A stretch of DNA of 64,000 nt from Agrobacterium tumefaciens (GCA_017744915.1 JAGIAH010000011.1:40818-104817), one strand, 5' to 3'. Numbered from the stretch's first letter, positions 27,502-37,057 are shown. The notes: generated by a model from the sequence alone, not told the origin. A program made the numbers and translations.

Positions 27502-28984
27502 CCGGGCGGTGCTCGCCCAGGGGCAGACGGGCGAACAGCGTCAATGGATGACGCTGGCGCTTGCGGCGATCGTGCTCGTGACGGCGCTGCGCGTCCTCGG
27601 ACTTGCCTTCAACCGTACCGATCTTTTCGTTGATGAGGCGCAATATTGGCTATGGGGCCGGGAGATGGCTCTCGGTGCCTATTCCAAGCCGCCGCTGATC
27701 GGCTGGCTCATTCGAGCGGCCACTATTCTGGGCGGCGGCGAGGGCACTTTTCAGGTTCGGCTTGCAGCACCCGTGGTGCATGGCGTCGCGGCAGCGGGCA
27801 TCCTTGTGCTCGGGCGGATGATTTATGATGCGAAGCTCGCTTCGCTGGCCGCGCTCGTCTATCTGACCCTGCCGGCCGTGACACTCGGCAGCCTGCTGAT
27901 TTCCACCGATACGCCGATGATGCTGTTCATCGTGTTGTCGATGATCTCGGTGCGTAAACTGGCGCAGGCCCGTGGCGAGGGCAGGGCGGCGACGCTCTGG
28001 AGCCTTTTGCTCGGCCTGTGTTTCGGCCTCGGGCTGATGTCGAAATATGCGATGATCTATTTTCTGCCCTGCTTCATCGCGGCAGGCTGGTTTTGCGTGG
28101 GCTGGCGCATCCGGCTGCGCGACGCGGCGGTCGCCGCGCTGGTCTGCCTTGTCATCATCGCGCCCAATCTCTGGTGGAACGCTGCGCATGATTTCATGAC
28201 CGCACGCCACACGGCCGACAATGCGAACTGGCACGGCGTCCAGCTGAAAATCGGTTCTGCGCTGGAGTTCTTCTTCTCGCAGGCGGGTGTCGTCGGCCCG
28301 TTCGTTTTTGTAGGCATGATCATCGCGACCTTCCGTGCGAAGACCGCTGAAGCCCGTGCGCTGGTCGCTCTTTCGGTGCCGATCGTGCTGCTGATCACGG
28401 CACAGGGGCTGATGTCGCGGGCGCTTGCCAACTGGGCCGTAGGGGCCTATGCGGCAGGCGTGCTTCTGGCGGTGCCGGTGCTGGCCTCCCGACGCTGGCT
28501 CACCGTTTCCACCCTCGTGCTCGGCGGTATCGTCGCGATCGCCCTGCCGCTGATGACGATTGCCGGAACGGAATTGCGTCTCCCGAGCGGCGAACTGGCG
28601 ATGAAGCGATATCTCGGACGTTCCGAACTGGTGTCGACCGGCCTTTCGCGGGCGCGTGAGGCGGGAGCGGATGCCATTGTCGCTTCCGACCGCTCCATTC
28701 TGGCCGAGCTTTTTTATCAGCTGCGGGATGAGAAACAGGTGATGACGCGCGCGCTGCCGGAAACCGGTGTGCCCTCCAGCCACTATGCGCTTCTCTATCC
28801 GCTGAAAACCGGAGAGGCCAAAAATCCCCTGTTCCTGGCAAGCGCGGATGGCCTGCCGGCCTGCCTTGCCGGCGAAGCGCCGGTTGCGCATTGGACCGCC
28901 GGGCCGGGCTTTGTCGAGGGCAGGGAAATCGGGCTCTGGCGTCTGCCGCCGCAGTGCATTCCGGAGGGCGCCAATGGACAATGA
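27476..28984 (+). CDS. ArnT-like membrane glycosyltransferase (GT39/GT83 type), 502 aa
   Basis: Polytopic protein with about 11 membrane helices. The N-terminal periplasmic loop carries the acidic pair typical of polyprenyl-phosphate-sugar-dependent transferases: NRTDLFVDEAQYWLWGREMALGAYSKPPLIGW. Such enzymes transfer a sugar from a lipid carrier to lipid A, core or another periplasmic acceptor. ATG 27476 overlaps the previous gene by 26 bases; ATG 27494 is an alternative. In Rhizobium the Rgt enzymes of this family add galacturonate; donor and acceptor here are inferred. Confidence 0.88.
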   Translation: MQNAASMHDRAVLAQGQTGEQRQWMTLALAAIVLVTALRVLGLAFNRTDLFVDEAQYWLWGREMALGAYSKPPLIGWLIRAATILGGGEGTFQVRLAAPVVHGVAAAGILVLGRMIYDAKLASLAALVYLTLPAVTLGSLLISTDTPMMLFIVLSMISVRKLAQARGEGRAATLWSLLLGLCFGLGLMSKYAMIYFLPCFIAAGWFCVGWRIRLRDAAVAALVCLVIIAPNLWWNAAHDFMTARHTADNANWHGVQLKIGSALEFFFSQAGVVGPFVFVGMIIATFRAKTAEARALVALSVPIVLLITAQGLMSRALANWAVGAYAAGVLLAVPVLASRRWLTVSTLVLGGIVAIALPLMTIAGTELRLPSGELAMKRYLGRSELVSTGLSRAREAGADAIVASDRSILAELFYQLRDEKQVMTRALPETGVPSSHYALLYPLKTGEAKNPLFLASADGLPACLAGEAPVAHWTAGPGFVEGREIGLWRLPPQCIPEGANGQ

Positions 28985-29822
28985 TCTCTCCCATATGCGG
29001 ATCACCATCTGGGTGACGCTCGCCGCGCTCGCGCTCGTCATCCTTTTTGCGACCTTCCCTTCCATCGATCTCGGGTTTTCCGCCCTGTTCTTTTCGCCGG
29101 TGGGGCAGCCATGGCCCGGTCGGGAGCCCTTTCCCGAATGGCTACGCGACACGCTGCGCGAAGGTACGGAACTCGCCACACTTCTGGCTTTCCTCGTCCT
29201 CGTCGGCAATCTGCGGCTCGGTTCGCTGCAGCGAACCGGCTGGCGGGTCTGGGCGTTTCTGTGTGGCCCGGTGATCCTGTGTGCCGGGCTCCTCGTTAAT
29301 GGCCTGCTGAAGGCGATGATCGGCCGCGCGCGTCCGTTCAGCGTTACCGAATTTGGCGGGCACCAGCTGTTCACGCCGCCTTTCCAGTTCAGCACGCAAT
29401 GTTATTCGAACTGTTCGTTTTCCTCAGGGGAAACCGCGCTGATCGCGAGCTTCTTCCTGCCGCTCTGCGTGCTGGTCTGGCCTCGCCTGCGCCCCTATGG
29501 GCGGTGGGTGGTCGGCGCCATTGCCGCCGGGGCAGTCATTCTCATGTCCGGTCTTCGCATCGCGGCGGGCGGACATTTCCTCAGCGATGTGGTGATGTCC
29601 ATCCTGTTTTCCGCCCTGACGACGTTGTTTCTGTATCGGGCGCTGGCGATAAGCCGTCACCGTCACCTTTTTACCGGTGATGCCGTGGCAGTCGATACGG
29701 TAAGTCTTTGGCGCAACGGGCGCCATGCCGTCCTGACGCGGGTTCGGCGCTGGTGGCCAAAAATCAAGGCCGCCGCCTCCCGCCTGCAACGACCGCCGGA
29801 TGCGGGCGCGGCGTCTTCCTGA
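28974..29822 (+). CDS. PAP2-family phosphatase, variant motif, 282 aa
   Basis: Membrane PAP2/lipid phosphatase with KAMIGRARP (K-x6-RP, about residues 112-120) and RIAAGGHFLSD (R-x5-H-x3-D). The middle motif, usually PSGH, reads SSGET, so the general-acid His is replaced by Glu. About six membrane helices precede a basic C-terminal tail. It overlaps the ArnT-like gene by 11 bases and is last in the module. Likely substrates are lipid A phosphate groups (LpxE/LpxF-like) or polyprenyl (pyro)phosphate released by the transferase. Confidence 0.82.
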   Translation: MDNDLSHMRITIWVTLAALALVILFATFPSIDLGFSALFFSPVGQPWPGREPFPEWLRDTLREGTELATLLAFLVLVGNLRLGSLQRTGWRVWAFLCGPVILCAGLLVNGLLKAMIGRARPFSVTEFGGHQLFTPPFQFSTQCYSNCSFSSGETALIASFFLPLCVLVWPRLRPYGRWVVGAIAAGAVILMSGLRIAAGGHFLSDVVMSILFSALTTLFLYRALAISRHRHLFTGDAVAVDTVSLWRNGRHAVLTRVRRWWPKIKAAASRLQRPPDAGAASS

Positions 29823-29892
29823 ACGGCGCAGAACGAAGTTTTGCAATCTCTGCGCATGCAGGGAGCATTGGTGAGTTGAGGAGCTTTTTTCT

Positions 29893-30006
29893 CGTCATGC
29901 CGGACTGGATCCGGCATCCAGCCACGGCGCGTCTGCGCCGTGAGAAGTCCCTTTCGCGATCAAAGACTTGATCACGCTGGACCCCGGATCAAGTCCGGGG
30001 TGACAG
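29893..30006. repeat. Interspersed palindromic repeat, fuller copy
   Basis: Begins CGTCATGCCGGACTGGATCCGG, contains CCACGGCGC-GTCT-GCGCCGTG (hairpin) and an AGTC-rich arm, and ends CCCCGGATCAAGTCCGGGGTGAC. It lies between convergent genes (the PAP2 phosphatase and prs). Related copies are at 38778-38893 and, in part, at 2943-3006. It can fold into several stacked hairpins and may also end transcription of both neighbours. Confidence 0.7.
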
Positions 30007-30038
30007 GGATGCAACGATCCTGCGCGAAAAACCGTGGG

Positions 30039-30971
30039 TCAGTCGAACAGGCCGGAAACCGACTGTTCCTGCGCGGTGCGGTTGATCGCCTCGCCGAGCA
30101 GGCCTGCGGTGCTGACCACGCGGATATTATGCGCGGACTGGACACCGGTGGTCGGCTGGATGCTGTCGGTGATGACGAGTTCGCGCAGCTTTGACGAAGC
30201 CACGCGGGCAACTGCGCCGCCGGAAAGCACACCGTGGGTGATATAGGCGGTAACGCTGGTCGCGCCCTTTTTCAGCAGCGCTTCCGCGGCGTTGCAGAGC
30301 GTGCCGCCGGAATCGACGATATCGTCGATCAGGATGCAATCCTTGCCGGAGACATCGCCGATGACGTTCATGACTTCGGATTCGCCCGGACGGTCACGGC
30401 GCTTGTCGACGATGGCCAGCAGACAGTCGAGGCGCTTGGCGAGCGCACGGGCGCGGACCACGCCGCCGACGTCGGGCGAGACGACCATGACATTGTTGGT
30501 GTCGTAATGGTCCTTCACGTCGCGGGCGAGAATGGGGGCTGCGAAGAGATTGTCGGTGGGGATATCGAAGAAGCCCTGGATCTGGCCGGCGTGAAGATCG
30601 AGCGTCAGAACGCGATCAGCACCGGCTTCGGTGATCAGATTGGCGACGAGCTTGGCGGAAATCGGAGTGCGGGGGCCGGCCTTGCGGTCCTGGCGGGCGT
30701 AACCGAAATAGGGAAGCACCGCGGTGATACGTTTTGCCGAGGAGCGGCGCATGGCATCGATCATGATGAGCAGTTCCATCAGATGATCATTTGCCGGGAA
30801 GGAGGTGGACTGGACGATAAAAACGTCCTCGCCGCGCACGTTCTCGCTGATTTCTACGAATATTTCCTGGTCAGCAAACCGCTTTACAGTGGCATTTCCG
30901 AGAGGAACGTTAAGATACTTGCAGATCGCTTCGGCGAGGTGCCGGTTCGAATTGCCTGCGAAAACCTTCAT
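30039..30971 (-). CDS. prs: Ribose-phosphate pyrophosphokinase
   Basis: 310 residues; makes PRPP from ribose-5-phosphate and ATP. N-terminus [27 protein letters not shown], the flexible loop [18 protein letters not shown], and the PRPP-binding motif [14 protein letters not shown] are all in place. Start ATG 30971 fits the family; the frame extends 8 codons upstream. It supplies purine, pyrimidine, His and Trp synthesis; apt and carB in this window also use or feed this pathway. Single gene. Confidence 0.97.
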   Translation of the reverse strand: MKVFAGNSNRHLAEAICKYLNVPLGNATVKRFADQEIFVEISENVRGEDVFIVQSTSFPANDHLMELLIMIDAMRRSSAKRITAVLPYFGYARQDRKAGPRTPISAKLVANLITEAGADRVLTLDLHAGQIQGFFDIPTDNLFAAPILARDVKDHYDTNNVMVVSPDVGGVVRARALAKRLDCLLAIVDKRRDRPGESEVMNVIGDVSGKDCILIDDIVDSGGTLCNAAEALLKKGATSVTAYITHGVLSGGAVARVASSKLRELVITDSIQPTTGVQSAHNIRVVSTAGLLGEAINRTAQEQSVSGLFD

Positions 30972-31191
30972 TGCGGCCGCCTGTTTCCATGCCATCGCCT
31001 TGCGCCACGGGGCTCAATCCGCCGTAACCAAGCGTCGTTCAAGGGGAGGAACATCCGGCTGAAAAGCCTTTGCCGGATACGCCTTGTTGCCATGCGCGCC
31101 TTAATAGCGCTGTTGCTTCCGATTGCAAGAGGACTCCGCGCTTTCGCAATGATTTTCGTGAAATCTCTGTGACTTCTCCCGCCGTTTCACC

Positions 31192-31941
31192 TCATCCGCG
31201 TTGAGTTTGCTTCCATGACGTATAGTCGTTCAGCGTTTTTGCCGCGATATCCTGCATGACCCTGTCGGTCACGGCGGCCCATGGGTCGCTACCTCTTGCC
31301 GCCACCGTTTCCTGTCCCTGCAGGCGGTGAAGCCGCACGCCATTGGCGTCGAGAATGTCCCAGACGTAGATGACATTGACCTTGCTGCCATCGGCGAAGG
31401 CGGAGAAATAGCCCTTCAGGATGTTTTCGGCCGAATTGTCGTTTGAAGCGCGGATGGTCAGCCCCTTGGCTCGCGCTTCGGCTCCGAGCTGGCGTGAAAG
31501 CGGGGTCACCGCCTGAACCGGCGCGCCGATGATCGGCAGGAAGCGGATGGAATTGCCAGCGCCTGCGGGTGCGAGTGAGGCCGTCTGCTGTGAGGGTGCG
31601 GGTTGAGCGGCAGCGGGGGGCTGGGCTGCGGTCTGGTTCTCGCGAAGCGGTTCGCCATACTGGTTACCGCTGGAAAGCGCCTGTGCCTGCGCCTGCAACG
31701 AATTCTGCGGTGCATAGGCGGGCACGGAGGTCGCGGTTGCCGGGGCGCCTGCGGGCGCACGGTCGGCGGCGGCGGCCATCTGGTCAAGATCGCCCTGCGT
31801 CACCGGTGTCGATTGCGAGGTGTTGTGGCCGACATCCACCTGTGGTGTCAGCGCCTCCGTCGTGTTGCAGCCCGAAAGGACCAGCACCAGCGCCGGAACA
31901 GCGATGGCTGGGAAAAGGGGGGCAAACCCCATCCGGCTCAT
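31192..31941 (-). CDS. Putative lipoprotein, Ala/Gln-rich, 249 aa
   Basis: Signal peptide with lipobox LSGC (Cys about residue 25), followed by a low-complexity Ala/Pro/Gln/Thr-rich linker (about 35-130) and a compact C-terminal domain (RFLPIIGAPVQAVTPLSRQLGAEARAKGLTI onward) that recurs in Rhizobiales lipoproteins of unknown function. AGAGGGA on the minus strand supports ATG 31941. It follows the lgt-pgeF-M24 genes on the same strand after about 90 bases. Lgt, encoded 4 kb upstream in the same orientation, would lipidate it. Confidence 0.78.
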   Translation of the reverse strand: MSRMGFAPLFPAIAVPALVLVLSGCNTTEALTPQVDVGHNTSQSTPVTQGDLDQMAAAADRAPAGAPATATSVPAYAPQNSLQAQAQALSSGNQYGEPLRENQTAAQPPAAAQPAPSQQTASLAPAGAGNSIRFLPIIGAPVQAVTPLSRQLGAEARAKGLTIRASNDNSAENILKGYFSAFADGSKVNVIYVWDILDANGVRLHRLQGQETVAARGSDPWAAVTDRVMQDIAAKTLNDYTSWKQTQRG

Positions 31942-32031
31942 GCGATTTTCCCTCTCATGTTCCGCTCCTTCTTGCCCAAGGTGGCGGCACTGTAAGGGCG
32001 GTTTTCCCGCTCTGTCAAACCCGGCGGCGAT

Positions 32032-33183
32032 TTAAGCTGTGAGAAGATCGAGGCTATGGCGCGAGAGCGGTTCCGGGGCGTTGTCCGTGGTCAGATAGGT
32101 CTGGCCGAGTGTCATGGCCGTGCCGGAATCGGAATCCATCACGATCATATGCACGAAGAGCGTCATGTCGGCAGTGATTTCCTGCGGATTGCCGGCGTGG
32201 AACATCTGATGCTCCATCCAGGAGGGCGAGAAACGCGCACCCAGCGAATAACCGCAGGAGTTCAGCCGATGGCGGGTCAATCCGCGTTCGTCCATCACGC
32301 GGGCGTGCACGTCGAAGACATCGCCAAAGGTCTTGCCCGGCCGCAGCACTTCTTCGATGGCGGTAATGTTTTGCAGGCAGGCGCTGTAAAGCTCCTTCTG
32401 CCGGAAATCCTGTTCGCCGATCACCACCGTGCGCATCATGGCGGCATGGTAATGGGCGCTGACACCTGCCCATTCCAGCGTCAGCTGATCCCTGGTATCG
32501 AGCCGGCGGCGGCCGGCCTTATAACGGCAGAGCAGCGCATCCGCGCCGGAACCGATGATGAATTCATTGGCGGGATAATCGCCGCCGCCCGCCAGCACCG
32601 CGCCCTGCATCGCCGCGAGAATTGCGGCTTCGTCGGCGCCGGGCTTGATGAGCGGCAATGCCGCATCCAGAGCCTCATCGGCGAGTTTGCCCGCCTTGCG
32701 GGCGTGGGCGATTTCGGCCGGGCTTTTGACGAGCCTGAGTGTGCTGACGAGATAGGAGGCGTCGCTCATCTGGCAGAAGCTGGCAAGCTGGTTGTCCAGC
32801 AGGCGGGCGACACGGCCGGTCATGCCGTGGGTGTCGTATTCCACCCCGATCCTGGCGCCGAGCAGATCGAGGTCGCTCAGCAGGTTTTTCAGATCAAGCG
32901 TCGGGTCGGCATTGGGCCGGTCGACCCAGATGAGGATATTTTCGATAATGGAGGTATTGCGGGCCTGCCGCAGATCGGCCGAGCGGGTGAGAAGCGTCAT
33001 GGAACCGTCGGATTTGACCACCAGCGTCTGGAAGAAGCAGTAGCCGAATGTGTCATAGCCGGTCAGCCAATACATGCTTTCCTGCGCAAAAAGCAGCAGG
33101 GCGTCCAGCTTCTCCTCGGCCATTTTTGCGAGCAGCCGCTCGCGGCGGGCATCGAATTCCGAAAGCTCGAAGTGCAGGGCCAT
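32032..33183 (-). CDS. M24-family peptidase (Xaa-Pro dipeptidase-like), 383 aa
   Basis: Creatinase N-terminal domain (about 1-140, with MYWLTGYDTFGYCFFQ) and a pita-bread M24 catalytic domain. Canonical prolidase metal ligands (Asp, Asp, His, Glu, Glu) are only partly matched: LEWAGVSAHYHAAMMRT occupies the first metal-site strand without the usual DxG, and HRLNSCGYSLG lacks the usual GHGIG. A non-peptidase role, as in creatinase or ectoine hydrolase relatives, is therefore possible. It starts one base after the pgeF stop, so the two are co-transcribed. Confidence 0.82.
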   Translation of the reverse strand: MALHFELSEFDARRERLLAKMAEEKLDALLLFAQESMYWLTGYDTFGYCFFQTLVVKSDGSMTLLTRSADLRQARNTSIIENILIWVDRPNADPTLDLKNLLSDLDLLGARIGVEYDTHGMTGRVARLLDNQLASFCQMSDASYLVSTLRLVKSPAEIAHARKAGKLADEALDAALPLIKPGADEAAILAAMQGAVLAGGGDYPANEFIIGSGADALLCRYKAGRRRLDTRDQLTLEWAGVSAHYHAAMMRTVVIGEQDFRQKELYSACLQNITAIEEVLRPGKTFGDVFDVHARVMDERGLTRHRLNSCGYSLGARFSPSWMEHQMFHAGNPQEITADMTLFVHMIVMDSDSGTAMTLGQTYLTTDNAPEPLSRHSLDLLTA

Positions 33184-33184
33184 A

Positions 33185-33979
33185 TCAGTCCTCCAGAATT
33201 GCGATTGCGGAAATCTGCCGGCCGTAATCGGGTTCGGCGCGGTGGGTGGTGCGGCGGTAGGAATAGAAGCGCTCTTCGTCGGGATAGGTGCAGAGGCCGA
33301 GATTTTCCGCCTTCACGCCGGCCTTGGTCAGGCGGTCTATGGTGAATTGCTTGAGGTCGAACAGCGCGTGTCCCTGCTTGTCCGCTCCGGCGAAATAATC
33401 CGCATAGGCCGGATCGATATCGGTGAAGCGCGCCACATATTCCGGCCCGACCTCATAATTATCCTGGCTGATCGAAGGACCGAGCGAGGCGGCGATACGT
33501 TCACGGCTGGCGCCGAGCCTCGTCATGGCCTCAATGGTGTTTTCGAGCACACCGAACAATGCGCCCTTCCAGCCGGCATGGGCCGCACCCACGACGCCCG
33601 CCTGCGCATCGGCAAACAGGATGGGCCCGCAATCGGCGCTCAGCACGCCAAGCACGAAACCCGGCGTCGCCGTCACCATGGCGTCCGCCTGCGGGCGGTT
33701 GCCGTCATAGGTCTCATCGACCACGAGGACATCCGGAGAATGGATCTGGTGCACGGTGGCGAGGCGCTCTGGGGAAAGGCCGAACCATTGCGTCACGCGC
33801 CGGCGGTTTTCTTGCACCTTTTCGGGTTCGTCATGGGAGCCGAGGCCGACATTGAGGCCCTGATAAAGCCCTTCCGAGACGCCGCCCTGCCGGGTGAAGA
33901 AACCGTGGCGAACGCGGTTCTCACCGAAGGCGACGAGCAGGGGGGACTGGAGGGGGAGCGGCAGCGTTGCGTTCTGCAT
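33185..33979 (-). CDS. pgeF: Peptidoglycan editing factor / multicopper-oxidase-fold protein PgeF
   Basis: YfiH/LACC1 family, 264 aa. The His-Cys-His zinc triad is intact: His in TVHQIHSPDVL, Cys in SADCGPILF and His in GAAHAGWKG. The usual GPCI motif reads GPSI, outside the triad. PgeF removes Ser misincorporated into UDP-MurNAc-peptides in E. coli. It lies downstream of lgt and a MidA-type methyltransferase, the standard alphaproteobacterial neighbourhood, and directly precedes the M24 gene. Confidence 0.92.
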   Translation of the reverse strand: MQNATLPLPLQSPLLVAFGENRVRHGFFTRQGGVSEGLYQGLNVGLGSHDEPEKVQENRRRVTQWFGLSPERLATVHQIHSPDVLVVDETYDGNRPQADAMVTATPGFVLGVLSADCGPILFADAQAGVVGAAHAGWKGALFGVLENTIEAMTRLGASRERIAASLGPSISQDNYEVGPEYVARFTDIDPAYADYFAGADKQGHALFDLKQFTIDRLTKAGVKAENLGLCTYPDEERFYSYRRTTHRAEPDYGRQISAIAILED

Positions 33980-34129
33980 GGTGTGGGAATTCCTTGGAGA
34001 ATATCGCTGTTGGCCAGTTGAGCAGGGTTAAGCGAGATGTTTCCTATTGCCGCGGCATTGCACGGCGGTGTGATGCAGTGTGCCTGCTTCGTGTGTCGCG
34101 GCGATGTTGGCCCAGAGGTGATTGCGCTG

Positions 34130-35230
34130 TCAATCCACCGCGCGAAACGGCAGAAGATGAAGCGCGGGACTTGAAACGGCGATGACCTTGAAAAGTTCCC
34201 CCATCCTGCCGGCGCCTTCGCCGGCGAGGCGGTTCACCGCTTCGGCAATTTCAAGCGTCTGGTCGGGTGTTGCCTTGGCGGCAAGCGCGCCCGCCCTTTC
34301 CTTGAGGCCAAGGCCGTAGAGAAAATCGCCCTGTCTCAGGGTGCCGTTGACATGCACGCCGGTCGCTTCGGCCGTTTTCACGAGGCTTTCGAAATCGACA
34401 TGGCTGGTGAGGTCGGCTTCGCCGGGATGGGCGAGCGGCGGGTCGAAGGCGTGGTTGCGCATGGCCTGCAGCGTATCGCCATAACCGGCGACCAGATGGC
34501 CGTAATCGATGGCGAGCGCCGTGCCGCCATGGGCCGAGAGGCGCTGGCAGATCGCGGTCATCACGGCTTCGCGGGCAGGGGAAATCTCGAATGTGGTGCC
34601 AGGCGCTTGCCGTTCGGGCTGCGGCGGCAAGAGGGCCGGGTCTATGCTGGCAAGGCCCGTTGAGAAGACGAGTTCATCATTGGCATCGAGGCTGACGACC
34701 CGCTCGCGGAAACCCTGCGGCGTCCTGACGAATTGCCGGATTGGAATGGCATCGAAAAGCTCATTGGCGACAAGCAGCAGGAAACCTTCCGGCACGTCGT
34801 CGAAACTGTCATGCCAAGTCAGCCGGTGCGCATGTGCGGCCAGCGTTTCCTTCTGGATGGCGGAAAGGCGGGGGCTGGTCTCCACCAGATGCACTTGCAT
34901 CGTCTCGTAAAGCGGCGGTGCAATGCGGCGGATGACACGCAGCATGTCCGACATCATGGTGCCGCGGCCGGGGCCGATTTCCACCAGCTGCGTTTGTGCC
35001 GGCGCGCCGTGCCGCTGCCAGGCATGGACGACAAAAACACCGAGCATTTCGCCGAAAAGCTGGCTGACTTCAGGCGCGGTGATGAAATCACCCGAACGGC
35101 CGAAGGGCTCGCGGCTCTTGTAATAACCGTGCTCAGGGTCGGCGAGGCACAGCGAGAAAAAGTCGGTGACGCTGAGCGGACCGTTGAGCCGGATAAGGGA
35201 TTTGATGCGTTGCGCGAGCGGTGTGGTCAT
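34130..35230 (-). CDS. Class I SAM-dependent methyltransferase, MidA/NDUFAF7 family
   Basis: 366 residues. Motif I LVEIGPGRGTMMSDMLRV (about 88-105), PEHGYYKSREPFGRSGDFITAPEVSQLFGE upstream and FLLLVANELFDAIPIRQF are diagnostic of this family. Mitochondrial NDUFAF7 methylates an Arg of complex I subunit NDUFS2; the bacterial target is likely the same subunit but is not shown here. It starts 15 bases after the lgt stop; pgeF follows after about 150 bases. Confidence 0.9.
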   Translation of the reverse strand: MTTPLAQRIKSLIRLNGPLSVTDFFSLCLADPEHGYYKSREPFGRSGDFITAPEVSQLFGEMLGVFVVHAWQRHGAPAQTQLVEIGPGRGTMMSDMLRVIRRIAPPLYETMQVHLVETSPRLSAIQKETLAAHAHRLTWHDSFDDVPEGFLLLVANELFDAIPIRQFVRTPQGFRERVVSLDANDELVFSTGLASIDPALLPPQPERQAPGTTFEISPAREAVMTAICQRLSAHGGTALAIDYGHLVAGYGDTLQAMRNHAFDPPLAHPGEADLTSHVDFESLVKTAEATGVHVNGTLRQGDFLYGLGLKERAGALAAKATPDQTLEIAEAVNRLAGEGAGRMGELFKVIAVSSPALHLLPFRAVD

Positions 35231-35245
35231 GGGCGATCATACCGC

Positions 35246-36058
35246 TCAAGCGCTTTTTGTCGCGCTGCGTGCCCGCAGGATGGCCCAGAGGCCCAAAAGG
35301 AACATCGGCGTTGAAAGCACCATGCCCATGGTCAGCCAGTTGCCGGCGAGATAACCGATCTGGGCGTCCGGCTCGCGGAAGAATTCCACGAAGATACGCG
35401 ACAGCGCATAACCGCACACGAAGATGCCGGTGACGGTGCCGGGCGTCTTCAATGCCCTGAAGGCATAAATGACGATGGCCAGAAGGATGACGAGCACGAG
35501 ACCTTCGAGGCCGGCTTCATAAAGCTGGCTCGGGTGCCGCGCAAAGGGACCACCGGTCGGGAAGACGACGGCCCATGGCACATCGGCGATGCGGCCCCAC
35601 AATTCGCCGTTGATGAAATTGGCGATACGGCCGAACAGCAGGCCGATGGGCGCGACGGCGGCAACGACGTCGAACATGCTCCAGACGGGAATGCCGTTCC
35701 TGCGGGCGAAGAGGATCATGGCGATCGTCGTGCCGATCAGGCCGCCATGGAACGACATGCCGCCATTCCAGATTTCGATCGCCCGGATGGGATTGGCGGC
35801 GACGGCTGCCATATCGTAAAACAGGATGTAACCGATGCGCCCGCCAAGCACGATGCCGCCGGCTGCCCAAAGGATGAAATCGTCCAGATGCTGCGCCGAG
35901 ATCGGCGAGGTGTCGTTCGGCCAGAGGCGATCCGTGCGGGCGAGGCGGCGGGCATAAAACCAGCCGAGCATGATGCCCGCGACATAGGCAATGCCGTACC
36001 AGTGGATCGCCAGAGGGCCGATGGACAGTGCCACCGGATCGATATTGGGGAAAGGCAT
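35246..36058 (-). CDS. lgt: Prolipoprotein diacylglyceryl transferase
   Basis: Seven-helix inner-membrane enzyme that transfers diacylglyceryl from phosphatidylglycerol to lipobox Cys. The Lgt signature [14 protein letters not shown] is intact (Arg/Asn/Glu essential), [10 protein letters not shown] opens the protein and [11 protein letters not shown] carries the catalytic His. Start ATG 36058 ([11 protein letters not shown]) gives 270 aa; an in-frame extension to 36214 is not family-like. First gene of a minus-strand run through the methyltransferase and pgeF. Confidence 0.96.
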   Translation of the reverse strand: MPFPNIDPVALSIGPLAIHWYGIAYVAGIMLGWFYARRLARTDRLWPNDTSPISAQHLDDFILWAAGGIVLGGRIGYILFYDMAAVAANPIRAIEIWNGGMSFHGGLIGTTIAMILFARRNGIPVWSMFDVVAAVAPIGLLFGRIANFINGELWGRIADVPWAVVFPTGGPFARHPSQLYEAGLEGLVLVILLAIVIYAFRALKTPGTVTGIFVCGYALSRIFVEFFREPDAQIGYLAGNWLTMGMVLSTPMFLLGLWAILRARSATKSA

Positions 36059-36366
36059 GATGGCGAGTTGGGTGGGAGCGGCTAACAATCCGTATATTCC
36101 GTCATCGTTGCTGGGCGGACAACGGAAGCATCCATTGCCTGAAGGGGGCCGGGCGATGATGCTCACCGGCCTCCTGACGCCAAGGAAAATGGCGATTGCG
36201 ATGGCGGCGGTCAAGGTGATTCTTCAAGCTGCGACTTTAGATACCGAAGGCCTGCCAAGCTGTTGCGATTTTTCGATTTCGCTTGCAAGGCGGCGGTGGA
36301 GTGCCTACCTGAAGGCTAGCAACAGCGGGCCAGACGATGCCCCTGAACCGACGAAGGATGAGCGCC
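36059..36366. other. Divergent intergenic region lgt / ubiK
   Basis: 308 bases between divergent starts. Both promoters must lie here, but I find no convincing -35/-10 pair, hairpin or repeat. The weak open frames crossing it have no family resemblance. Confidence 0.5.
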
Positions 36367-36630
36367 ATGAGCACGACAGGCACCAATCGTTTTCTGGATG
36401 AATTCGCCAAGCTGATGACCGATGCGGCCGGCGCGGCGCAGGGCGTGCGCAAGGAGGCCGAGGCTGCTTTTCATGCGCAGGCGGATCGCTGGCTGAACAG
36501 TCTGGATGTCGTCCGGCGCGAGGAATTCGACGCCGTGCGCGAAATGGCCATTCAGGCGCGGGATGAAAACGACGCGCTGCGCGCCCGCATCGAGGCTCTG
36601 GAAGCGAAGCTCTCCGCCGCCAAGGACTGA
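36367..36630 (+). CDS. ubiK: Ubiquinone biosynthesis accessory factor UbiK (BMFP domain), 87 aa
   Basis: Short helical protein: FLDEFAKLMTDAAGAAQGVRKEAEA, then RREEFDAVREMAIQARDENDALRARIEALEAKL, a C-terminal coiled coil. This is the YqiC/UbiK (DUF526) pattern; UbiK assists ubiquinone synthesis and binds membranes. The ATG at 36367 has GAAGG about 10 bases upstream; ATG 36358 is in frame but too close to that site. Single gene with its own terminator. Confidence 0.85.
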   Translation: MSTTGTNRFLDEFAKLMTDAAGAAQGVRKEAEAAFHAQADRWLNSLDVVRREEFDAVREMAIQARDENDALRARIEALEAKLSAAKD

Positions 36631-36652
36631 TTCTTTAGCTCTTTTTCTGAGA

Positions 36653-36685
36653 GGTCCCGGATCGCTTGCGATTCCGGGACCTTTT
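36653..36685 (+). terminator. Intrinsic terminator of ubiK
   Basis: GGTCCCGGA-N11-TCCGGGACC with a further ATCGC/GCGAT pairing inside the loop, followed by TTTTGTTTT; 22 bases after the ubiK stop. The rest of the gap to 37057 shows no gene or structure I can support. Confidence 0.9.
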
Positions 36686-37057
36686 GTTTTCGGCGCGTTC
36701 CGCCCGAAATCACTCCCGGTTGTGAAAAACGGGCCTTGGGCACGAATTTTTCGGGCCTGTGGACACTTCCAAAAAACGCAATCGGCAGAGTCGCTTATGT
36801 ATCTCGCCTGAGGTGATGGGGGAGAAGATATCCACTGCTCAAAAAGCAAAAATGGCGGGCGAGGGGTGGCAGCAGGACTCGGCCATTATACACTGATTTT
36901 AAATGATGATTCGAAAAGACCTGGTAAGCTCCAGACAGGGTGAATGCGTAATTCTGGTGGTGTCGGGCAATCGTCTCAAATGTTTATCCCGGTTTGTATG
37001 TGCGTTTTGTGCTCGGCGTTCAAAACAGGACATCCCTACCGGCTGAGAAGGTGCCGC

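Noticed and set aside
36316..36849. Minus-strand frame across ubiK and its terminator
   Set aside because: It runs through a strong plus-strand terminator and opposes a gene with clear family motifs.
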